Source: Vibrio hepatarius
GTDB taxonomy: Bacteria > Pseudomonadota > Gammaproteobacteria > Enterobacterales > Vibrionaceae
NCBI RefSeq assembly: GCF_018860525.1
Contig: NZ_JAHKPM010000006.1
Span: 1 to 64,000, forward strand
DNA length: 64,000 bases
Reading direction: 5' to 3'
Part shown: positions 17,420 to 28,690 of the stretch, piece after piece
How the letters are laid out: every line of letters begins with the position of its first letter
Position numbering within the stretch: position 1 is the stretch's first letter
The notes under the pieces: model-generated
What the model was told of the DNA's origin: nothing
The model's input: the letters and a program-made list of their open reading frames with translations, nothing else
Databases searched by the model: none
Translations under genes and position numbers: made by a program

Positions 17420-17881
17420 ATGCGCGCCGAATTTATAAACCCGTTTTTAGCTTCTTTAATGAATGTGCTAAAAACGATGGCTTCTCTCGAATTGAAGCCT
17501 CAAAAACCTCGAGTTAAGAAAGACGAGATTGCTCGAGGTGATGTTTCTGGTTTAATTGGTATGGTTGGTCAGCCGACTCGCGGCTCAATGTCAATCACAT
17601 TTGATGAAGCTCTTGCCCTAGAGATTATGCAAAATATGCTCGGCGAACGTCCCAACGGCCTAAATGATGAAGTCACCGATATGGTTGGTGAGATAACCAA
17701 CATGGTGGCAGGCGGCGCTAAACGCATTCTTTCTGAAAGTGGCTTTGATTTTGATATGGCGACACCTATTGTCGTATCTGGAAAAGGACATACTATTCGC
17801 CACAAATGTGAAGGCGCTATCATAATCATGCCTTTCACATCTGAATGGGGTAACGCCTTTATAGAGATCTGCTTCGAGTAA
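17420..17881 (+). CDS. Chemotaxis protein CheX-like phosphatase
   Basis: A 153-aa CheC/CheX-type protein. CheX removes phosphate from CheY-P. The typical helix with EVTDMVGEITNMVAGGAKRIL (about residues 85-105) carries the E-x-x-N phosphatase motif, and GMVGQPTRGSMSITFDEALA is the usual beta-hairpin region. The ATG giving MRAEF is preferred over an ATG two codons earlier. It lies directly downstream of zur and probably shares its transcript. Direct role in chemotaxis is inferred from the family. Confidence 0.88.
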   Translation: MRAEFINPFLASLMNVLKTMASLELKPQKPRVKKDEIARGDVSGLIGMVGQPTRGSMSITFDEALALEIMQNMLGERPNGLNDEVTDMVGEITNMVAGGAKRILSESGFDFDMATPIVVSGKGHTIRHKCEGAIIIMPFTSEWGNAFIEICFE

Positions 17882-17894
17882 TTATTGGCTGTAC

Positions 17895-17922
17895 AAAAAG
17901 CTTCCCCAGATGGAAGCTTTTT
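17895..17922. terminator. Bidirectional terminator between cheX and cysC
   Basis: An 11-bp inverted repeat AAAAAGCTTCC/GGAAGCTTTTT with a 6-base loop. It provides A/T tracts on both strands between the convergent cheX-like gene and cysC. Confidence 0.9.
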
Positions 17923-17925
17923 TAT

Positions 17926-18543
17926 TTAAACGATAATATCACGTGCTTTTAGTACCTGTAAGCACTCTGCCACTAGTACCTCAATCGATTTTTCTCCAGC
18001 CAGTAAATCAATATCCGGCGCGCTGGGCGTTTGATAGTCAGAATCAATACCTGTGAAGTTGGTGATTTGACCTGCTCGGGCTTTTTTATATAATCCCTTA
18101 GGATCTCGCTGCTCACATACTTGCAAAGAAGTATTAATATATACTTCCAGAAACTCGCCATCAGGAAGCAACTCTTTGACAAGCTGACGCTCTTCTCGAT
18201 AGGGCGATATGAAAGCAGATAATACGATTAAGCCGGCATCTGTCATCAGTTTTGCCAACTCACCAATACGACGAATATTCTCACGCCTATCTTGCTGCGA
18301 AAAACCAAGATCACTACATAGCCCGTGTCGGACATTATCACCATCCAAAAGATAAGTGTGATAACCCTGTTCAGCAAGCGTCTTTTCTAAAGCCCCAGCT
18401 ACGGTTGATTTTCCCGCGCCTGACAAGCCGGTAAACCAGAGTACTACCGGCTTTTGTTGCTTGATTTGAGATCTAAATACTTTATCAATCTTGTGTTGGT
18501 GCCAAGTAATATCAAGAGCTTGGGGTTGCAACTGGGTTGTCAT
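17926..18543 (-). CDS. cysC: Adenylyl-sulfate (APS) kinase
   Basis: Phosphorylates APS to PAPS, the substrate of CysH. The 205-aa length is usual. The P-loop is GLSGAGKST (about residues 40-48), and the APS-binding part includes [19 protein letters not shown] and the late [10 protein letters not shown]. The ATG at 18543 has a GGA ribosome binding site; the GTG two codons earlier is less likely. Last gene of the leftward cobA-cysD-cysN-transporter-cysC operon, and 6 bp from the transporter gene. Confidence 0.97.
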   Translation of the reverse strand: MTTQLQPQALDITWHQHKIDKVFRSQIKQQKPVVLWFTGLSGAGKSTVAGALEKTLAEQGYHTYLLDGDNVRHGLCSDLGFSQQDRRENIRRIGELAKLMTDAGLIVLSAFISPYREERQLVKELLPDGEFLEVYINTSLQVCEQRDPKGLYKKARAGQITNFTGIDSDYQTPSAPDIDLLAGEKSIEVLVAECLQVLKARDIIV

Positions 18544-18554
18544 TATCACGTCCT

Positions 18555-20282
18555 TTAAAATGGAAAAAATTTAGGAATTAAAACCAATACTAAGAATGAG
18601 TACACCAAAGAAACTGGTAGTCCAACTCTGATATAGTCAGAAAATTTGTAGTGACCTAGTCTGTAAACCAGTAAGTTCGTCTGATAGCCATAAGGAGAAA
18701 CAAAACTCGCACTGGCACCAAACAATACCGCCATAATAAAAGGCATAGGATCGACCCCATAACCTAACGCCATGCTATAACCAAGAGGAAAAGCCAGTGC
18801 GGCCGCAGCATTATTGGTAACCAGCTCCGTCAGTATCAAGGTAAAAAAATAAGTCGCAGCTAAAGCACCAAACGCTCCCCAACCATTAAATGTAGCGATA
18901 AACATACTACCCAAGGAAGCTGAAAGACCCGAAGAAAGCATAAGTTGCGCAATTGAAAGCGCAGAGCCAACAATGACAACAATGTCGAGTGGGAAACGCC
19001 GCCTCAGCTCACCTAATTGAATAACGCCACTCAGTAGCGAGACCATTAAAAATAAAGATAGTCCTTTAATAAGTGAGAATTCACCTAATAAAGCTGCAAC
19101 TATCACTCCAGAAAATCCAAGTAATACCATCCTGGATTTATGGCTATCAAGACGGGCGCTAGAGTCAAGATCATTAACCAATACAAACTCTTTATTCTGC
19201 ATTTGACGCTCTTGCTCAAACCGCTTGCCTGGTACCAGAACTAAAGTATCACCAGCATTAAGTTCGATATTGCCAAGTCCACCACGCAATCGCTCATGAC
19301 CACGACGAATAGCGACGACAACCGCATCAAAATGCTCGCGAAACTGGCTAGATTTTAGGGTTTGATTACATACGCTGGCCGATGAGCTAACGACTACTTC
19401 AACTAGGCTTTGTCCATTAAGGTAACGCTGACCAAATAATCTAAGACCGGGAATTTCTTGCAAAGTAGTAACACTTTCAATATCCCCACAAAAAAGTAGC
19501 CTGTCTTTTGCGTGCAACACAAAATCCGGCTCAACGGAAGGCATGGTTTCCCCCCCTCTTATAACTTCAGCAAGAAATAGTTTACGCAAATGTCGTAGTT
19601 TATTATCACTTATACTGTTGCCAACTAAGTGTGAATGGGGTTCAACAATCGCTTCGAGAAAATAAGGTAACTCGTCCTCTTGCTGCGCGTCATTGGCAGG
19701 TAAAAAGTAACTCAGCGGAATGATTATCATGAGACCAGCACCCAGCACAGCCAACCCAATGACTGTTGGTGCAAAAAAGCCAAGACTTGGTAGTCCTGCA
19801 TCTTCAACAAAGCTATTAATAATAAGATTGGTTGAAGTACCAATCAGAGTGAGTGTACCGCCAAGTATCGCAGTATAAGATAAAGGGATCAGTAGCTTAG
19901 ATGGAGCATGAGTGGGGTTACGTTTGATAGCTCCAATCAAGGCAACCACTACAGCCGTATTATTGGTAAAAGACGATAAAAATGCTGTCGACAGACCAAG
20001 CTTAGCGATAACTGTACCCAGTTGACCTGAGGACAATAAACGACTAACCCAACTTATCAAGCGGGTTTTTTCAAGCGCACTCGATGCAAGTATCAACAAA
20101 ACTAAGGTTAACAGCGAAGAGTTTGTAAAGTTTGTCGCTACATCACTTAGCTCTATCATCCCTGCTAGGAAAGCAATAAAAGCCGCTCCTGCAAAAATAA
20201 AGCTCGGCTTGATACGTGTGGCAATAAGGCAAGTGATTATGCCTAGTAATAAAGCGAACACAAATCCTTGTTGCCACATCAT
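18555..20282 (-). CDS. SLC13-family transporter with RCK_C domains, probable sulfate permease
   Basis: A 575-aa inner-membrane protein with about ten hydrophobic segments in two halves. They flank a soluble middle region (about 205-380) with two RCK_C/TrkA-C-like domains ([11 protein letters not shown] and [17 protein letters not shown]). SNNTAVVV and VTNNAAAAL repeat the SNT-type substrate/Na+ motif of divalent anion:Na+ symporters. The position between cysN and cysC suggests sulfate as substrate. Known relatives include algal and cyanobacterial SAC1-like proteins. The sulfate role is inference from context. Confidence 0.85.
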   Translation of the reverse strand: MMWQQGFVFALLLGIITCLIATRIKPSFIFAGAAFIAFLAGMIELSDVATNFTNSSLLTLVLLILASSALEKTRLISWVSRLLSSGQLGTVIAKLGLSTAFLSSFTNNTAVVVALIGAIKRNPTHAPSKLLIPLSYTAILGGTLTLIGTSTNLIINSFVEDAGLPSLGFFAPTVIGLAVLGAGLMIIIPLSYFLPANDAQQEDELPYFLEAIVEPHSHLVGNSISDNKLRHLRKLFLAEVIRGGETMPSVEPDFVLHAKDRLLFCGDIESVTTLQEIPGLRLFGQRYLNGQSLVEVVVSSSASVCNQTLKSSQFREHFDAVVVAIRRGHERLRGGLGNIELNAGDTLVLVPGKRFEQERQMQNKEFVLVNDLDSSARLDSHKSRMVLLGFSGVIVAALLGEFSLIKGLSLFLMVSLLSGVIQLGELRRRFPLDIVVIVGSALSIAQLMLSSGLSASLGSMFIATFNGWGAFGALAATYFFTLILTELVTNNAAAALAFPLGYSMALGYGVDPMPFIMAVLFGASASFVSPYGYQTNLLVYRLGHYKFSDYIRVGLPVSLVYSFLVLVLIPKFFPF

Positions 20283-20300
20283 ACTTTCCTACTTATTGAG

Positions 20301-21713
20301 TTAAATTTTGGCATCCCACTCAGGGAAGTGCTTAAGGATTAAGGCTTTAAGCTCATTTTCAAATGCACCCATTCGCTCATTTGGAGAAGATTTTCGCTCA
20401 CTTAGGGCGCCACGAATCAAGCCAGCACCTACTGTTACGTTGGTTAAACGATCAATGATGATAAAACCACCGCTATCTTGCACTGTATCGTAAGCATCGA
20501 CCACAATCGACTCGTTCAATCTCCATTCACAAAGGCCAATGCCATTAAGTGGTAATGACTGAGCTTCATGCTTGGACAAGTGATTAATATCGTATTGGTG
20601 ACGAATAGTCTCTACATGACCAATGGTTTTCTTACCAGCAATTTTAATGTCATAATCTCGCCCAGACACCAAAGGTTGTTCTGTCATCCACACAACGTCT
20701 GCCGATAAACGCTGGCTAAGCTCAACCTTGTCATTCTCCAGTACAATCAAATCACCACGGCTAATATCAATCTCGTCTTCAAGTGTGAGCGTGACGGCTA
20801 AACCTGCTTGTGCCTGTGGTAAGTCACCATCGAAAGTCACAATACGTGTAACCTGAGACGTTTTACCTGATGGTAGAACTTTGATGATGTCACCAACTTT
20901 TACGCACCCCGATGCGACCGTACCGGAGAAACCACGAAAATCGAGATTAGGTCGATTGACATACTGCACCGGGAAACGAAATATACTGCGCCCTTTTGCC
21001 TGATTCACGTCGACACTTTGCAAAAGTGCTAATAAAGAAGGGCCGTCAAACCAACTGAGGTTTTTACTGGCTTCAACCACATTGTCCCCTTCCAATGCAG
21101 AAAGCGGTAAGATGTTTATGTCTGTTTCACCTTGTAGCTTATCGGCAAATGCTAAGTAGTCATCACGAATTTCTTCAAAGCGCTGCTGTGAGTATTCGAC
21201 CAAATCCATTTTGTTGACAGCAACAATAAAGTGTTTCAATCCCAGTAAATTGGCGATAAAAGAGTGGCGGCGAGTTTGATCCAGTACACCTTTACGTGCA
21301 TCAATCAATATTATGGCTAGGTCACAAGTAGAAGCACCCGTCGCCATATTACGTGTGTACTGTTCATGTCCAGGTGTATCAGCAATAATAAATTTACGTT
21401 TTTGGGTCGAGAAGTAACGATAAGCCACATCGATAGTGATGCCCTGCTCTCGCTCTGCCTGCAAGCCATCAACCAACAAAGCTAAATCTGGCCGTTCTCC
21501 AGTCGTACCAACCCTCTGACTATCTGCATGAACCGCTGCTAACTGATCTTCATAAATTTGCTTTGAATCATGGAGCAAGCGGCCAATTAAAGTACTTTTT
21601 CCATCATCAACCGAACCACAGGTTAAGAATCTGAGTAATGACTTCTGCTGATGCTGAGTCAGGTAGCCTTCTATACCCAACTCTGCCAATTGAGTTTCCA
21701 CTGCACTGTTCAT
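20301..21713 (-). CDS. cysN: Sulfate adenylyltransferase subunit 1 (GTPase)
   Basis: GTP hydrolysis by CysN drives APS synthesis by CysD. The 470-aa protein is EF-Tu-like: G1 GSVDDGKST (about 32-40), switch [10 protein letters not shown], and NKMD for guanine. Two beta-barrel domains follow. It is not fused to a CysC domain; the kinase is a separate gene further down the operon. It lies 19 bp after cysD. Confidence 0.98.
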   Translation of the reverse strand: MNSAVETQLAELGIEGYLTQHQQKSLLRFLTCGSVDDGKSTLIGRLLHDSKQIYEDQLAAVHADSQRVGTTGERPDLALLVDGLQAEREQGITIDVAYRYFSTQKRKFIIADTPGHEQYTRNMATGASTCDLAIILIDARKGVLDQTRRHSFIANLLGLKHFIVAVNKMDLVEYSQQRFEEIRDDYLAFADKLQGETDINILPLSALEGDNVVEASKNLSWFDGPSLLALLQSVDVNQAKGRSIFRFPVQYVNRPNLDFRGFSGTVASGCVKVGDIIKVLPSGKTSQVTRIVTFDGDLPQAQAGLAVTLTLEDEIDISRGDLIVLENDKVELSQRLSADVVWMTEQPLVSGRDYDIKIAGKKTIGHVETIRHQYDINHLSKHEAQSLPLNGIGLCEWRLNESIVVDAYDTVQDSGGFIIIDRLTNVTVGAGLIRGALSERKSSPNERMGAFENELKALILKHFPEWDAKI

Positions 21714-21732
21714 AATCTTTCCTTCGATCGTT

Positions 21733-22641
21733 TTAGAAATAACCTTGGCGTTTTTTTAGCTCCATCGATCCCGATTGATCGCGATCGATCGCACGTCCCT
21801 GCCTTTCACTGGATGTTGCAACCAGCATTTCTTCAATAATGTCAGTTAACGTTTTAGCTTCAGACTCAATTGCCCCAGTCAGTGGATAACATCCCAGAGT
21901 ACGAAAGCGAACATTTTTCTCTTCAACCACTTCACCAGAATCAAGCTTCATTCGCTCATCATCCACCATGATCAACATACCATCACGCTCCACAACAGGA
22001 CGTTTGTTAGAAAAATACAGAGGGACTATGTCAATATTTTCTAGATAGATATATTGCCAGATATCAAGTTCAGTCCAGTTAGAAAGAGGGAACACACGTA
22101 TGCTTTCTCCTTTATTGATCTGACCGTTATAGGTACGCCATAACTCTGGGCGTTGGTTTTTCGGATCCCACGTATGGTTCTTATCGCGGAAAGAATAAAC
22201 TCTTTCTTTGGCTCGTGATTTTTCCTCATCGCGTCTTGCACCGCCAAAAGCTGCATCAAAGCCGTAGTGATTAAGCGCCTGCTTGAGGCCCTGTGTTTTC
22301 ATAATATCGGTGTGCTTAGATGAACCATGCTCAAATGGACTAATACCCATGGCTAAACCTTCGGGGTTCTTATGAACCAAAAGCTCAAATCCATATTTTT
22401 CGGCCGTTTTATCACGAAACTTGATCATTTCCTTAAACTTCCAGTCAGTGTCGACATGGAGTAAAGGGAAGGGGATTTTTCCTGGGTAAAAAGCCTTGCG
22501 GGCAAAATGAAGCATGACTGAAGAATCTTTACCAATAGAGTACATCATTACCGGGTTATCAAACTCTGCTGCCACTTCTCGAATGATATGAATGCTCTCG
22601 GCTTCGAGCTGCCTAAGATGAGTTAAACCTTGTTGGTCCAT
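21733..22641 (-). CDS. cysD: Sulfate adenylyltransferase subunit 2
   Basis: Forms APS from sulfate and ATP, as the catalytic partner of CysN. The 302-aa length equals the E. coli protein. The PP-loop nucleotide-binding motif is [16 protein letters not shown], with [13 protein letters not shown] further on. The start MDQQG is set by an AAAGGA ribosome binding site; an upstream ATG at 22668 is not supported. The C-terminus ends in the usual KRQGYF. Confidence 0.98.
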   Translation of the reverse strand: MDQQGLTHLRQLEAESIHIIREVAAEFDNPVMMYSIGKDSSVMLHFARKAFYPGKIPFPLLHVDTDWKFKEMIKFRDKTAEKYGFELLVHKNPEGLAMGISPFEHGSSKHTDIMKTQGLKQALNHYGFDAAFGGARRDEEKSRAKERVYSFRDKNHTWDPKNQRPELWRTYNGQINKGESIRVFPLSNWTELDIWQYIYLENIDIVPLYFSNKRPVVERDGMLIMVDDERMKLDSGEVVEEKNVRFRTLGCYPLTGAIESEAKTLTDIIEEMLVATSSERQGRAIDRDQSGSMELKKRQGYF

Positions 22642-22695
22642 AGTAGTGCTTCCTTTGCAGCTCATCATGAGCAGCTGATAGAGGTTAAATAATCG

Positions 22696-23562
22696 TTATG
22701 CGAATTGTCGCTGTGGCAGCGAACTTTCTTGCTCACCAAACCATGCCAGTTTTCGTGACAAAGAGACGACCTCACCAACAACAATCAAAGAAGGCGACTG
22801 CGCGTCTTGAGCAAGGGTCGCTAACTCAGACAGTTGGCCCGTAAAGACTTTCTGACAGACTTGAGTACCACGTTCAATAATCGCTATAGGTGTGTTAGGT
22901 GCACGGCCATGATTTATCAATTGGCCTTGAATATATTCCGACTTCATCAACCCCATATAAATCACTAAGGTTTGATTGCCACGAGCCAATGTAGACCAGT
23001 CCATACCATCCCGATCAGCCTTAAGATGGCCAGTGATAAACATCGCACTCTGAGCATAATCACGATGAGTAAGGGGAATTCCTGCATAGGCCGTAGCACC
23101 AGAAGCAGCCGTAATACCAGGCACAACTTGAAAAGCAACACCTGCATCAGCCAGCACTTCTAACTCCTCACCTCCACGGCCAAAAACAAACGGGTCTCCC
23201 CCTTTTATCCGTGCAACGCGATACCCTTGCTGGGAAAAATCAACCAAGAGTTGATTGGTCTTTTCCTGAGAAACACTGTGATGGCCAGCGCGTTTACCAA
23301 CACACACCAATATAGTATTACTCGGGATAAGAGCCAGAATGTCGTCGGAAACCAGATAGTCGTACAACACGACATCGGCCTGCTGTATAAAACGCAGCGC
23401 TTTGAGGGTCAGAAGCTCAGGATCCCCAGGGCCAGCACCTATAAGCGCGACCTCTCCGGCACGCAAAGTACTCTGCCCAGCGCCATAAAGAGCCTTTGGG
23501 CCACTCGACTTTCTTACGCTGTTAATGGGAAATTGAGAAATAGTATCCTTACTAGCCATCAT
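22696..23562 (-). CDS. cobA: Uroporphyrinogen-III C-methyltransferase (SUMT)
   Basis: Methylates uroporphyrinogen III twice with SAM to give precorrin-2, the siroheme precursor. Motifs are [18 protein letters not shown] (around residues 37-54), [13 protein letters not shown] and [20 protein letters not shown]. It has only the methyltransferase domain (288 aa), not the full CysG fusion, so oxidation and ferrochelation must come from another gene. It is first in the sulfate activation operon, which ties siroheme supply to sulfite reductase need. An ATG one codon downstream is equally possible as start. Confidence 0.95.
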   Translation of the reverse strand: MMASKDTISQFPINSVRKSSGPKALYGAGQSTLRAGEVALIGAGPGDPELLTLKALRFIQQADVVLYDYLVSDDILALIPSNTILVCVGKRAGHHSVSQEKTNQLLVDFSQQGYRVARIKGGDPFVFGRGGEELEVLADAGVAFQVVPGITAASGATAYAGIPLTHRDYAQSAMFITGHLKADRDGMDWSTLARGNQTLVIYMGLMKSEYIQGQLINHGRAPNTPIAIIERGTQVCQKVFTGQLSELATLAQDAQSPSLIVVGEVVSLSRKLAWFGEQESSLPQRQFA

Positions 23563-23821
23563 GCTGTTCCTTGCCTGTCTTTGAACGCATTATGGCCTCA
23601 TATACATATTACTTGAAATTCTAAAAGTTTATTTTTTATATCTTTTTGAAATAAGAAGTCCATGTCTTTGTCCTAGTCTAGGATCTAGATGCGATCTAAC
23701 TGACAAAACACAGTAAAACTCCTGACTCCACATCACACTTCGCTAGTGATTGAAACATCCATTGCACAAGCTTTTGCTAAATTATGCTTGGTTTAAATTA
23801 ACGCTACTGGAGCTAATATCA

Positions 23822-25783
23822 ATGAAAGTCGCAGTCAATCCCCTTGCGGTGGCCGTACTGAGCGGCATGCTGGCTATCTCAGGCCCAGCTATGGCCAGCA
23901 CCATAAAATTACGTATTGTAGAAACCACCGATATCCATACCAATTTAATGGACTACGATTATTACAAGGATAAACCGAGCCAAAAAATTGGTCTAACTCG
24001 CGTAGCGACTTTAGTGAAACAAGCTCAGGCGGAAGTAGAGAATAGTGTCCTAGTCGATAATGGAGATTTACTCCAAGGCAGCCCAATGGGCGACTATATG
24101 GCTGCAAAAGGTATAAAGCCCGGCGATATTCACCCTGCCTACAAAGCAATGAATTTACTCGATTATGATGTCGGTAATATTGGCAATCATGAGTTTAACT
24201 ATGGTCTTAATTTTTTAAAAGAAGCCATCAACGATGCTGACTTCCCTTATATTAGCGCTAACGTATTTAATAAAAAAACAGGCCAGCACTACTTCACACC
24301 CTACATCATAAAATCTCATACTTTTAAAGATATCGATGGTGCAGAACATCAAATAAAAGTCGGGTATATTGGCTTCGTTCCACCCCAAATCATGGTTTGG
24401 GATAAGAAAAACTTAGAGGAAAAGGTCTTTACCAAAGACATCAAACAAACTGCCCAAACACTTATCCCAGAAATGAAAAAACAAGGTGCAGATGTCATTG
24501 TTGCCATACCTCATTCAGGTATTTCTTCCGACCCTTACAAACAAGGCGCAGAGAACTCAACTTATTACCTAGCGGAAGTAGAAGGTATTGACGCCATTGC
24601 TTTCGGCCATTCACATGCTGTTTTCCCCGGTAAAGGCTTTGATAATATTCCAGGAGTGGATAACCAAAAAGGCACAATTAATGGTGTCGCTTCAGTTATG
24701 CCAGGGCGTTGGGGTAGCCATGTTGGGATCATTGATATTGAACTTAAACAACAAAATGGCCAGTGGCAGGTTGTTAAAGGTGAGACACAAGCTCGCCCTA
24801 TTTTCGACCCGAACAAGAATAATGCGCTCGTCAAAGCGGATCCAGAGATGATCAAAGTACTAAAATCCGACCACAAAGGGACCCGTGATTTTGTTAACCA
24901 ACCCATTGGTCAAGCCAGCGATGTAATGTATAGCTATCTTGCGCTGGTGCAAGACGACCCAACGATACAAATTGTCAATTTGGCACAACAAGATTATGTA
25001 GAACGCTTTATCCAAGGTGATCCTGATTTAGCCGATCTCCCCGTTCTTTCTGCTGCTGCTCCGTTTAAAGCTGGCGGACGCAAAAATGATCCAGCTAACT
25101 TCACCGAGGTAGAATCAGGGCAACTCACTTTCCGTAATGCCGCCGATCTATACCTCTACCCAAACACCTTGGTCGCAATGAAAGTCAAAGGTCAGCAAGT
25201 TAAAGATTGGCTTGAATGCAGCGCGGGGCAATTTAACCAAATCAATCCCCAGTCCAGTCAACCTCAGCAATTGATTAACTGGGATGAATTTCGTACTTAC
25301 AATTTCGATGTCATTGATGGCGTTAACTATCAGATTGATGTAAGTCAGCCTGCTAAATATGATGGCGAATGTAAACTACTAAACCCTGAGGCACAGCGTA
25401 TTACTGGCTTAACCTTCCAAGGCAAGCCATTAGACATGGACCAAGACTTCCTTATTGCGACCAATAACTACCGTGCCTATAGCAATAAATTCCCAGGAAC
25501 AGGCAGCAAGTTCATTGCCTTTGACTCACCAGATGAAAATCGTTCTATCATGGCCAACTACATTACTCGCGTGAGTAGGGAACAAGGCGAGTTTAAACCC
25601 AATGCGGATAACAATTGGCGGTTTGCGCCCATTAAGTCAGATAAAGCGCTCGATATTCGCTTTGAAACATCCCCCAGTGAAAAAGCAGAAGTATTTATTA
25701 AAAGCAATGGGCAATACCCAATGAAGCTAGTCGCGAAAGATGATGTCGGTTTTGCCGTTTATCAGATTGATATACAGCGCTAA
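23822..25783 (+). CDS. cpdB: 2',3'-cyclic-nucleotide 2'-phosphodiesterase/3'-nucleotidase
   Basis: Periplasmic enzyme that scavenges 2',3'-cyclic nucleotides and 3'-nucleotides. The signal peptide ends at GPAMA before STIKL. The N-terminal metallophosphoesterase domain has ETTDIHTN, the metal-site [17 protein letters not shown] and HSGI/FGHSH. The C-terminal 5'-nucleotidase domain follows (VNLAQQDY, and [12 protein letters not shown] for the base). The start at 23822 has GGAG upstream and gives a 653-aa preprotein; the longer frame from 23750 would bury the signal peptide. Divergent from cobA. Confidence 0.96.
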   Translation: MKVAVNPLAVAVLSGMLAISGPAMASTIKLRIVETTDIHTNLMDYDYYKDKPSQKIGLTRVATLVKQAQAEVENSVLVDNGDLLQGSPMGDYMAAKGIKPGDIHPAYKAMNLLDYDVGNIGNHEFNYGLNFLKEAINDADFPYISANVFNKKTGQHYFTPYIIKSHTFKDIDGAEHQIKVGYIGFVPPQIMVWDKKNLEEKVFTKDIKQTAQTLIPEMKKQGADVIVAIPHSGISSDPYKQGAENSTYYLAEVEGIDAIAFGHSHAVFPGKGFDNIPGVDNQKGTINGVASVMPGRWGSHVGIIDIELKQQNGQWQVVKGETQARPIFDPNKNNALVKADPEMIKVLKSDHKGTRDFVNQPIGQASDVMYSYLALVQDDPTIQIVNLAQQDYVERFIQGDPDLADLPVLSAAAPFKAGGRKNDPANFTEVESGQLTFRNAADLYLYPNTLVAMKVKGQQVKDWLECSAGQFNQINPQSSQPQQLINWDEFRTYNFDVIDGVNYQIDVSQPAKYDGECKLLNPEAQRITGLTFQGKPLDMDQDFLIATNNYRAYSNKFPGTGSKFIAFDSPDENRSIMANYITRVSREQGEFKPNADNNWRFAPIKSDKALDIRFETSPSEKAEVFIKSNGQYPMKLVAKDDVGFAVYQIDIQR

Positions 25784-25800
25784 ATTCATAGATTAAAATA

Positions 25801-25820
25801 CGCGACTAAGGTCGCGGATT
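25801..25820 (+). terminator. Terminator of cpdB
   Basis: Perfect 6-bp GC-rich stem CGCGAC/GTCGCG with a TAAG loop, followed by GATTTT, 17 bp after the cpdB stop. Confidence 0.65.
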
Positions 25821-25886
25821 TTACTTCACCACACAAACTTGCCAATAGAGTAGAATGAAGGAAATAGCATTAATATAGTCAACCCA

Positions 25887-26456
25887 ATGGATCCGACTAA
25901 GAATTTCAAACAGCAACTTGCCCAAACCGACTTTAGCCAACAAGATATTAACCAACTCATTGCCTGTGCCAAATTGATTGAGTTGCCAACTCGCCATATA
26001 TTGCTTAATCAAGGCCAAGTCGCTGAAGACATTTTTTTCTTGATCGAAGGAGTGTGCCATTCCGCCTATTTAACTGACAAAGGCAAAGAATTCAGCAAAG
26101 AGTTTTATTGGGAGGAAGATTGGATCATTGGCTTTGAAGGCTTAATCAAGCGACAACCTTCTCCTTATTTACTTGAATCTCTTACGCCATGCGTCTTATT
26201 TTCCCTGCCAATTAAAACGCTGAATGACTGGAGAGATAACAGACATGCTATTTACGTAAAACTGTTAGAAACGCAATTAATGTATAAGGAAAACAAAGAA
26301 CGGTTTATGTTGCTGTATACTCCTGAAGAGCGCTACGAACTTTTCTGCCAGCATTACCCTCATTTATCGCATAGGCTGACCGACTACTATATCGCCGCCT
26401 ATTTGGGTATTACCCCAATTAGCTTAAGCCGGATAAAGAAACGTCTACAAAATTAA
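25887..26456 (+). CDS. Crp/Fnr-family transcriptional regulator
   Basis: A 189-aa regulator. The N-terminal cyclic-nucleotide-binding-like barrel covers about residues 20-125 (TRHILLNQGQVAEDIFFLIEG). The C-terminal winged helix includes ITPISLSRIKKRL as recognition helix. Cyclic AMP contact residues of true CRP (for example RTAWVRA) are absent and there are no FNR-type cysteines, so its signal is unknown. Relatives are often annotated as cNMP-binding regulators of the YeiL/ArcR kind. It is monocistronic, and the ATG near AACCCAATGG has a weak ribosome binding site. Confidence 0.88.
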   Translation: MDPTKNFKQQLAQTDFSQQDINQLIACAKLIELPTRHILLNQGQVAEDIFFLIEGVCHSAYLTDKGKEFSKEFYWEEDWIIGFEGLIKRQPSPYLLESLTPCVLFSLPIKTLNDWRDNRHAIYVKLLETQLMYKENKERFMLLYTPEERYELFCQHYPHLSHRLTDYYIAAYLGITPISLSRIKKRLQN

Positions 26457-26528
26457 CAATAGTTAATGTGACTTTTAGTTACACCTTGTAAGCTCAGTTT
26501 TCACACCGATATCTAGATAAGGCAGATT

Positions 26529-26987
26529 ATGATTTCTTGGCAGCTCCTAACTTTTGAACACTTGACTACCACCCAACTTTATCAGCTCCTTAAATTAAGA
26601 GTTGATGTGTTTGTTGTTGAACAAACGTGTCCGTATCCCGAATTGGATGAGAAAGATTGTTTTAGACATGTCCATCATCTACTGGGCTATGTAAATGGCG
26701 AACTAATCGCATACGCACGATTACTTCCCCAAAATACTGGTTACCCTTCAGTAAGCATTGGTAGAGTCGCAACAGCGAAAACTCACCGCGGTTCGGGTCT
26801 AGGACATACTCTGATTAAAAAAGCCATCACAGAGAGTCATCGACTGTGGCCGAGTGAAGATATTGAAATAGGCGCTCAGGCCCACTTGGAAAATTATTAT
26901 AAACAACATGGTTTTGAACGCACATCTGACACTTACCTCGAAGATGGCATTCCCCATATAGATATGAAGCTTAGTCAAAAAAGGTGA
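26529..26987 (+). CDS. elaA: GNAT N-acetyltransferase, ElaA-like
   Basis: A 152-aa acetyltransferase matching ElaA: LYQLLKLRVDVFVVEQTCPYPELDEKD near the start, then the acetyl-CoA pyrophosphate loop RVATAKTHRGSGLGHTLIKKA (about 85-105), and the C-terminal GAQAHLENYYKQHGF. Substrate is unknown for this family. It overlaps the next gene (an EamA exporter) by 4 bp (GTGA), so the two are translationally coupled. Confidence 0.9.
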   Translation: MISWQLLTFEHLTTTQLYQLLKLRVDVFVVEQTCPYPELDEKDCFRHVHHLLGYVNGELIAYARLLPQNTGYPSVSIGRVATAKTHRGSGLGHTLIKKAITESHRLWPSEDIEIGAQAHLENYYKQHGFERTSDTYLEDGIPHIDMKLSQKR

Positions 26988-27835
26988 ACACAATATCACC
27001 ACAAGCGTTCGCACTTTGGCTTTTAATCGCGGGTAACCTAAGCGCGTCATTATCAGATGTAATGGTGAAGATCCTTGATGGCAGTGTTCAACCTCTGCAA
27101 TACATCTTTATTCGTCAACTGATTTCGGTAGCAATCATTTATCCTTTTTGGCGAAGGGAAAGCGCTCAATCACGTCAATTGCATGCACCGTGGTTAAATC
27201 TATTTCGTGCTCATCTAGTGTTAATTGGTAGTGGTTGTATGGTCGTTGCCATTACTAAAATGACTTTGGCCAGCGCCAATGCGGTCTTTTATGCTGCGCC
27301 ACTACTTATGCTACCCATTTCGGTTCTGATGATGAAAGAAACACCTCCCAAAAGTAAAGTTTTAGCAACGTTACTGGGCTTTATAGGCGTTTTGATAGTT
27401 CTCAGACCTTCCCAATTTCATTGGGCAGCCCTATTTGCACTCACAACTGCAACCACACTGGCGTTATTCAATGTTTCTGCCCGAAAGCTACCAAATCAAC
27501 AATCAATGATCAGTACACTATTTTGGACCTCACTTTTCTCACTTCCCGTTGCCGCAATACTCGCCGCCATATTTTGGCAACCTATCAGCATAAAGGAACT
27601 TAACCTCATTGCCGCCAGTGCGATTCTAATCCTTGTCTACAATGGATTAGCCGTACTAGCGTACCGAAAAGCACCTGTGGGAGAAATAGGTGTGGCAGAG
27701 TATTCAGGCTTAATTTTTGTTACTGTATTTGGAGCTTGGTGGTTTGACGAGATCCCTGATTGGCTGACAACTATTGGAATTCTATGCATCATTCTGCCTT
27801 TATTGCCTATTAAACGCAGATCGCTACCTACTTAA
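26984..27835 (+). CDS. EamA/DMT-family membrane transporter
   Basis: A 283-aa inner-membrane protein with about ten hydrophobic helices arranged as two EamA repeats. Features include SLSDVMVKILDGSVQPLQYIFIRQL in the first helix pair and VYNGLAVLAYRKAPVGEIGVAEYSGLIF in the second. It probably exports a metabolite; the substrate cannot be told. It starts with GTG inside the elaA stop (GTGA). Coupling to an acetyltransferase could mean that a modified product is exported, but this is speculation. Confidence 0.88.
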   Translation: MNTISPQAFALWLLIAGNLSASLSDVMVKILDGSVQPLQYIFIRQLISVAIIYPFWRRESAQSRQLHAPWLNLFRAHLVLIGSGCMVVAITKMTLASANAVFYAAPLLMLPISVLMMKETPPKSKVLATLLGFIGVLIVLRPSQFHWAALFALTTATTLALFNVSARKLPNQQSMISTLFWTSLFSLPVAAILAAIFWQPISIKELNLIAASAILILVYNGLAVLAYRKAPVGEIGVAEYSGLIFVTVFGAWWFDEIPDWLTTIGILCIILPLLPIKRRSLPT

Positions 27836-27879
27836 TTAACTAGCCTAAGTTAAAATGCTTATCAACAGGTAAACCGACA

Positions 27880-28455
27880 CTATTTGCTGCGGCCAAAACC
27901 ACCATCAGATAGACGGAAAAACATCACAGACTTGGATCTTTTCTCCAGTTGTAGAATATCCAGCTTACCATCTTCAGCCAGTTTAAATCTAACCCGTTGT
28001 CCAGCTTTAATCTGGCTCAATGGCTTGTCATTTCCTTCTACACGAACCAGAGCGTTAAGATCAGCCATGGCTAAATCGTTATTACGAAAAACTTGAGCTA
28101 GTGTATCGCCCTTTTCTACCGTGTATTCTTGCCACGTCTCGGACTTTACACCTTTCTGTTGCTGGGAATATTGTTCACTAAGTCCCGTCGTATTAATATT
28201 TACCTGTACACGTTGCTTGGCACTTGATACTTCATTAACCGACTCAGACATAGATGGCGATTCAGATGTTGGAATGACAAATAAGATAAAAACAACCGGC
28301 ACAAGTACCATCAAAGCGCGCTGATGAAGCTTGGGCAAAGCGAGCCAAAGTTCTTTGATACAACCAACCTTAACCTTCCAATCAACCTGTAAAATCTTTT
28401 GTTGGGCTAATTCAATATAATCTACCTGTTTAGGCTTTTTCTTTCTGCGGTTCAT
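27880..28455 (-). CDS. Opacity-associated protein A / YtfB-like LysM protein
   Basis: A 191-aa single-pass inner-membrane protein. It has a basic cytoplasmic N-terminus (MNRRKKKPK), a membrane segment at about 65-82 (RALMVLVPVVFILFV), a linker, and a C-terminal LysM-like OapA domain (EYTVEKGDTLAQVFRNNDLAMADLNALV). E. coli YtfB of this family binds cell-wall glycans and affects division. As in E. coli it is divergent from fklB. The start at MNRRKK is preferred because the frame upstream lacks a ribosome binding site and homology. Confidence 0.88.
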   Translation of the reverse strand: MNRRKKKPKQVDYIELAQQKILQVDWKVKVGCIKELWLALPKLHQRALMVLVPVVFILFVIPTSESPSMSESVNEVSSAKQRVQVNINTTGLSEQYSQQQKGVKSETWQEYTVEKGDTLAQVFRNNDLAMADLNALVRVEGNDKPLSQIKAGQRVRFKLAEDGKLDILQLEKRSKSVMFFRLSDGGFGRSK

Positions 28456-28690
28456 TGTGCGGGATCTCCATAAGGTCCTCGGCCATAAGTATAAAAACGA
28501 AGCGCGTTCTAGTATAGAGATTTTCAATCTGTTAGGTGATGTACAGGTTAAAATTGCTATTTGAGACAAAAAAATAAGACTTAACTCCCACATTATGGGC
28601 ATTCTTCTCATCAAATTCTAGCATCATTTCATCCCGTGCCTATTACTGGTATCCTGTGGCCCTTAAATAAACTAAATATAGAGAGACACC

